A stretch of 64,000 nucleotides of DNA, taken from the NCBI RefSeq assembly GCF_037450285.1, contig NZ_JAQISN010000001.1, positions 310,001-374,000 of the forward strand. Reading direction: 5' to 3'. This document shows, one piece after another, positions 61,123 to 64,000 of the stretch (within the stretch, counting starts at the first letter, position 1; each line of letters starts with the position of its first letter). Source of the stretch: Erwinia sp. SLM-02 (GTDB lineage: Bacteria > Pseudomonadota > Gammaproteobacteria > Enterobacterales > Enterobacteriaceae). The translations under genes were made by a program, and so were the position numbers. The notes below the pieces were generated by a model. That model did not search any database. It was given only the letters and a program-made list of their open reading frames with translations, and was not told the DNA's origin.

Positions 61123-62097
61123 ATGACAGACCAGGATATTAAAAAGGTGTCGGTGGTGATCCCTGTTTATAACGAGCAGGAAAGCCTGAACGAGCTTCTC
61201 CGCCGGACGCAGGCCGCCTGCGATACCCTGCCGATGGATTACGAAATCCTGCTGGTGGATGACGGCAGCAGCGACAGTTCGGCAGAGATGCTGACCGCCG
61301 CCGCTGAGCTGCCGGGCAGCAGGGTGGTGGCGGTGCTGCTGAACCGTAACTACGGGCAGCACTCGGCGATTATGGCCGGATTCAGCCATGTATCCGGCGA
61401 TCTGATTATCACTCTCGATGCGGATTTACAGAACCCGCCGGAGGAAATCCCCCGGCTGGTGGCGGTGGCGATGGAGGGCTACGACGTGGTCGGCACCGTG
61501 CGCCAGAACCGTCAGGACAGCTGGTTCCGCAAATTTGCCTCACAGATGATTAACCGCCTGATCCAGCGTACCACCGGTAAGGCGATGGGGGATTACGGCT
61601 GCATGCTGCGCGCCTATCGCCGCCATATCATCGATGCGATGCTGCACTGCCACGAGCGCAGCACCTTTATCCCGATCCTTGCCAATACCTTTGCCCGCCG
61701 GGCGACGGAGATCCCGGTGATGCACGCCGAGCGTGAATTCGGCGATTCAAAATACAGCTTTATGCGACTGATTAATCTGATGTACGACCTGATTACCTGC
61801 CTGACCACCACGCCGCTGCGCCTGCTGAGCGTGTTCGGCAGCATTATCGCGCTGTCGGGCTTTGCTATTGCCGTTCTGCTGGTGGTGATGCGGCTGTTCC
61901 TCGGGCCTGAGTGGTCGGCGGAAGGCGTATTTATGCTGTTTGCCGTGCTGTTTATTTTTGTCGGCGCGCAGTTCGTGGGTATGGGCCTGCTGGGTGAGTA
62001 TATCGGGCGAATTTACAACGATGTCCGCGCCCGCCCTCGCTATTTTATTCAGCGCGTTGTCAGTCACAACGCCGACTCCACACAGGATAAGCAATGA
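61123..62097 (+). CDS. arnC: Undecaprenyl-phosphate Ara4FN transferase ArnC
   Basis: A 324-residue GT2 glycosyltransferase that moves Ara4-formyl-N onto undecaprenyl phosphate at the inner membrane. It has the GT2 motifs (VSVVIPVYNEQESLNELLRR; LLVDDGSSDSSAEM; LDADLQNPPEEI) and two C-terminal membrane helices (FGSIIALSGFAIAVLLVVMR; FMLFAVLFIFVGAQFVGMGL). ATG 61123 is used; the frame extends upstream without a ribosome site. The stop overlaps arnA. Confidence 0.95.
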   Translation: MTDQDIKKVSVVIPVYNEQESLNELLRRTQAACDTLPMDYEILLVDDGSSDSSAEMLTAAAELPGSRVVAVLLNRNYGQHSAIMAGFSHVSGDLIITLDADLQNPPEEIPRLVAVAMEGYDVVGTVRQNRQDSWFRKFASQMINRLIQRTTGKAMGDYGCMLRAYRRHIIDAMLHCHERSTFIPILANTFARRATEIPVMHAEREFGDSKYSFMRLINLMYDLITCLTTTPLRLLSVFGSIIALSGFAIAVLLVVMRLFLGPEWSAEGVFMLFAVLFIFVGAQFVGMGLLGEYIGRIYNDVRARPRYFIQRVVSHNADSTQDKQ

Positions 62098-64000
62098 TGA
62101 AAGCAGTGGTTTTTGCCTACCATGATATTGGCTGCGCGGGTATTCGTGCGCTGCACACGGCCGGGTTCGAGATCGAAGCCATTTTCACCCACGCGGATAA
62201 CGCCGCTGAAAATCAGTTTTACGCCTCGGTTGCCCGCACGGCGGCGGAGCTGGGCGTGCCGGTCTATGCGCCGGAGGATGTGAATCACCCGCTGTGGGTA
62301 GAGCGCATCAAAGCCATGGCACCGCAGATGATTTTTTCGTTCCACTACCGGCAGATGCTGAGTGATGCAATCCTCAACAGCGCCAGCGAAGGGGCGTTCA
62401 ATCTGCACGCCTCGCTGCTGCCTCGCTACCGCGGCCGCGCACCGCTGAACTGGGTGCTGGTCAACGGCGAAGAGGAAACCGGCGTGACGCTGCACCGTAT
62501 GGTGAAGCGCGCCGATGCCGGGGCAATTGTGGCCCAGCAGCGGGTGGCTATCGACCCGCAGGATAATGCGTTAACCCTGCACCGCAAGCTGTGTCTGAGT
62601 AGCGCCGAGCTGCTGGCCGCCAGCCTGCCCGGCATGTTAAATGGTGATATTTCCGCGCGCGAACAGGATGAAAGCCAGGCGAGCTACGTCGGGCGACGCA
62701 CCCCGGAGGATGGGCGCATTGACTGGTCTCAGCCTGCTTATCGTCTTCACAATCTGGTGCGCGCGGTGACCGATCCGTGGCCGGGCGCGTTCAGCTTCGT
62801 GGGTTCCGGCAGGTTTATCGTCTGGCAGTCGGCGGTCAGGCACGATTTCCCGGCGGCGAAACCGGGCACCGTGCTGTCGGTCAATCCGCTGATTGTGGCC
62901 TGTGGGGACGGCGCGCTGGAGATCGTCACCGGCCAGGGCGACAGCGGCGTCTATATGCAGGGCAGGCAGCTGGCGCAGACGCTGGGGCTGGTGAGCGGGG
63001 CGATCCTGCACAATCAGCCGGTGTCGGCGATTAAACGACTGACCCGCGTGCTGATTCTCGGCGTGAACGGTTTTATCGGCAATCATCTGACCGAGCGCCT
63101 GCTGCAGGATGATAACTTTGAAATTTACGGGCTGGATATCGGATCCGACGCCATCAGCCGCTTTGTTGGCCATCCGCGTTTCCACTTCGTTGAGGGGGAT
63201 ATCAGCATTCATTCGGAGTGGATTGAGTACCATATAAAAAAATGCGATGTGGTGCTGCCGCTGGTGGCGATTGCCACGCCGATTGAGTACACCCGCAATC
63301 CGCTGCGCGTCTTCGAGCTGGATTTTGAAGAGAACCTGAAGATTATTCGCGACTGCGTGAAGTACCAGAAGCGCATCATCTTCCCGTCCACCTCTGAGGT
63401 GTACGGCATGTGCACCGACGATACCTTTGATGAAGACCATTCGAATCTGGTGGTCGGGCCGATTAACAAACAGCGCTGGATTTATTCGGTGTCCAAGCAG
63501 CTGCTCGATCGGGTGATCTGGGCATACGGTGAGAAAGAAGGGCTGCGCTTTACCCTGTTCCGGCCGTTCAACTGGATGGGACCGCGCCTGGATAACCTCA
63601 ATGCGGCCCGTATCGGCAGCTCACGGGCGATCACTCAGCTGATCCTCAATCTGGTGGAAGGTTCACCGATTAAACTGATCGACGGCGGACGCCAGAAGCG
63701 CTGCTTTACCGATATTCGTGACGGTATTGAAGCGCTGTTTTTGATTATTGAAAACAGGCAGCAGAACTGCGACGGGCAGATTATTAATATTGGCAACCCG
63801 GACAATGAAGCCAGTATTAAGCAGCTCGCGGAGCAGCTGCTGGAAAGCTTCGATCGCCATCCGCTGCGCGATCGCTTCCCGCCGTTTGCCGGATTCCGCG
63901 AGGTGGAAAGCAGCAGCTACTACGGTAAGGGCTATCAGGACGTGGAGCACCGCAAGCCGTCGATCCGCAATGCGAAGCGGCTGCTCGGCTGGCAGCCTGA
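62097..64000 (+). CDS. arnA: Bifunctional ArnA (UDP-GlcA decarboxylase / UDP-Ara4N formyltransferase), 3' truncated by window
   Basis: 634 of about 660 residues are visible; the frame is open to the window edge. The N-terminal formyltransferase domain (~1-300) starts MKAVVFAYHDIGCAGIRALH and has the catalytic His in NLHASLLPRYRG. The C-terminal dehydrogenase/decarboxylase (~315 on) has a Rossmann motif GVNGFIGNHL, the catalytic STSEVYGM and the Arg-containing QKRCFTDIRDGIEAL. An ATG one codon earlier (62094) overlaps the arnC stop. Together with ArnB/C it supports polymyxin resistance through lipid A modification. Confidence 0.96.
   Translation, partial: MKAVVFAYHDIGCAGIRALHTAGFEIEAIFTHADNAAENQFYASVARTAAELGVPVYAPEDVNHPLWVERIKAMAPQMIFSFHYRQMLSDAILNSASEGAFNLHASLLPRYRGRAPLNWVLVNGEEETGVTLHRMVKRADAGAIVAQQRVAIDPQDNALTLHRKLCLSSAELLAASLPGMLNGDISAREQDESQASYVGRRTPEDGRIDWSQPAYRLHNLVRAVTDPWPGAFSFVGSGRFIVWQSAVRHDFPAAKPGTVLSVNPLIVACGDGALEIVTGQGDSGVYMQGRQLAQTLGLVSGAILHNQPVSAIKRLTRVLILGVNGFIGNHLTERLLQDDNFEIYGLDIGSDAISRFVGHPRFHFVEGDISIHSEWIEYHIKKCDVVLPLVAIATPIEYTRNPLRVFELDFEENLKIIRDCVKYQKRIIFPSTSEVYGMCTDDTFDEDHSNLVVGPINKQRWIYSVSKQLLDRVIWAYGEKEGLRFTLFRPFNWMGPRLDNLNAARIGSSRAITQLILNLVEGSPIKLIDGGRQKRCFTDIRDGIEALFLIIENRQQNCDGQIINIGNPDNEASIKQLAEQLLESFDRHPLRDRFPPFAGFREVESSSYYGKGYQDVEHRKPSIRNAKRLLGWQP

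Overview
This window reads as the chromosome of a GC-rich member of the Enterobacterales, most likely Erwiniaceae (Erwinia/Pantoea-like) or a close relative. The evidence is gene content (arn operon, PQQ glucose dehydrogenase, FyuA and YncD/PqqU-type receptors, Flag-2 flagella) and protein similarity recalled by eye; no search was run. The DNA is densely coding, with a few AT-rich or repeat-rich gaps.

Region 1 (1-16016) is the distal half of a Flag-2 (lateral-type) flagellar locus on the + strand: flgD (partial), flgE to flgL, lafW, flagellin lafA, then lafB (FliD), lafC (FliS), lafD (FliT), lafE (FliK), lafF (FliL), sigma factor lafS and stator genes lafT/lafU. A strict-consensus sigma-54 promoter lies before lafB, overlapped by a sigma-28-like element. 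lafA stands alone between two terminators with its own sigma-28-like promoter. No lafZ gene is present between lafW and lafA.

Region 2 (16017-24226) holds a GAF-GGDEF diguanylate cyclase, a very small YoaK-like membrane protein, and an unusual fatty-acid/polyketide-like cluster: ketosynthase, CrtI/RetSat-like FAD oxidoreductase, ACP, two hotdog dehydratases, FabG-like reductase, thioesterase and alpha/beta hydrolase. Its product is unknown.

Region 3 (24400-32544) is a yersiniabactin-type iron uptake module with no synthetase: FyuA-like receptor, YbtA-like AraC regulator, two unassigned proteins and two YbtP/YbtQ-like ABC half-transporters, with a Fur-box candidate.

Region 4 (32676-44206) contains osmC, two RcnB-like periplasmic proteins, a long heptad-repeat coiled-coil protein encoded by repetitive DNA, and mmuM followed by a complete dipeptide-type ABC transporter behind a MetJ-box candidate. 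It ends with an SDR, an iron alcohol dehydrogenase and a lipoprotein.

Region 5 (44207-50838) pairs a PqqU/YncD-type receptor with gcd, the membrane PQQ glucose dehydrogenase; no pqq biosynthesis gene is in view. After gcd comes about 1.35 kb of apparently non-coding DNA packed with hairpins, diverged repeats with compensatory stem changes, and three tandem 118-bp units.

Region 6 (50839-59583) is an FMN-binding split-barrel protein behind a 7x hexanucleotide repeat, then a LacI-controlled pentose/pentitol operon set: D-lyxose isomerase on one strand, xylitol/sorbitol-type dehydrogenase, xylulokinase and a ribose-type ABC transporter on the other, with two matching operator candidates between them. 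Region 7 (59584-64000) is the start of arnBCA (lipid A 4-amino-arabinose modification) behind a PmrA-box candidate; arnA runs off the window.
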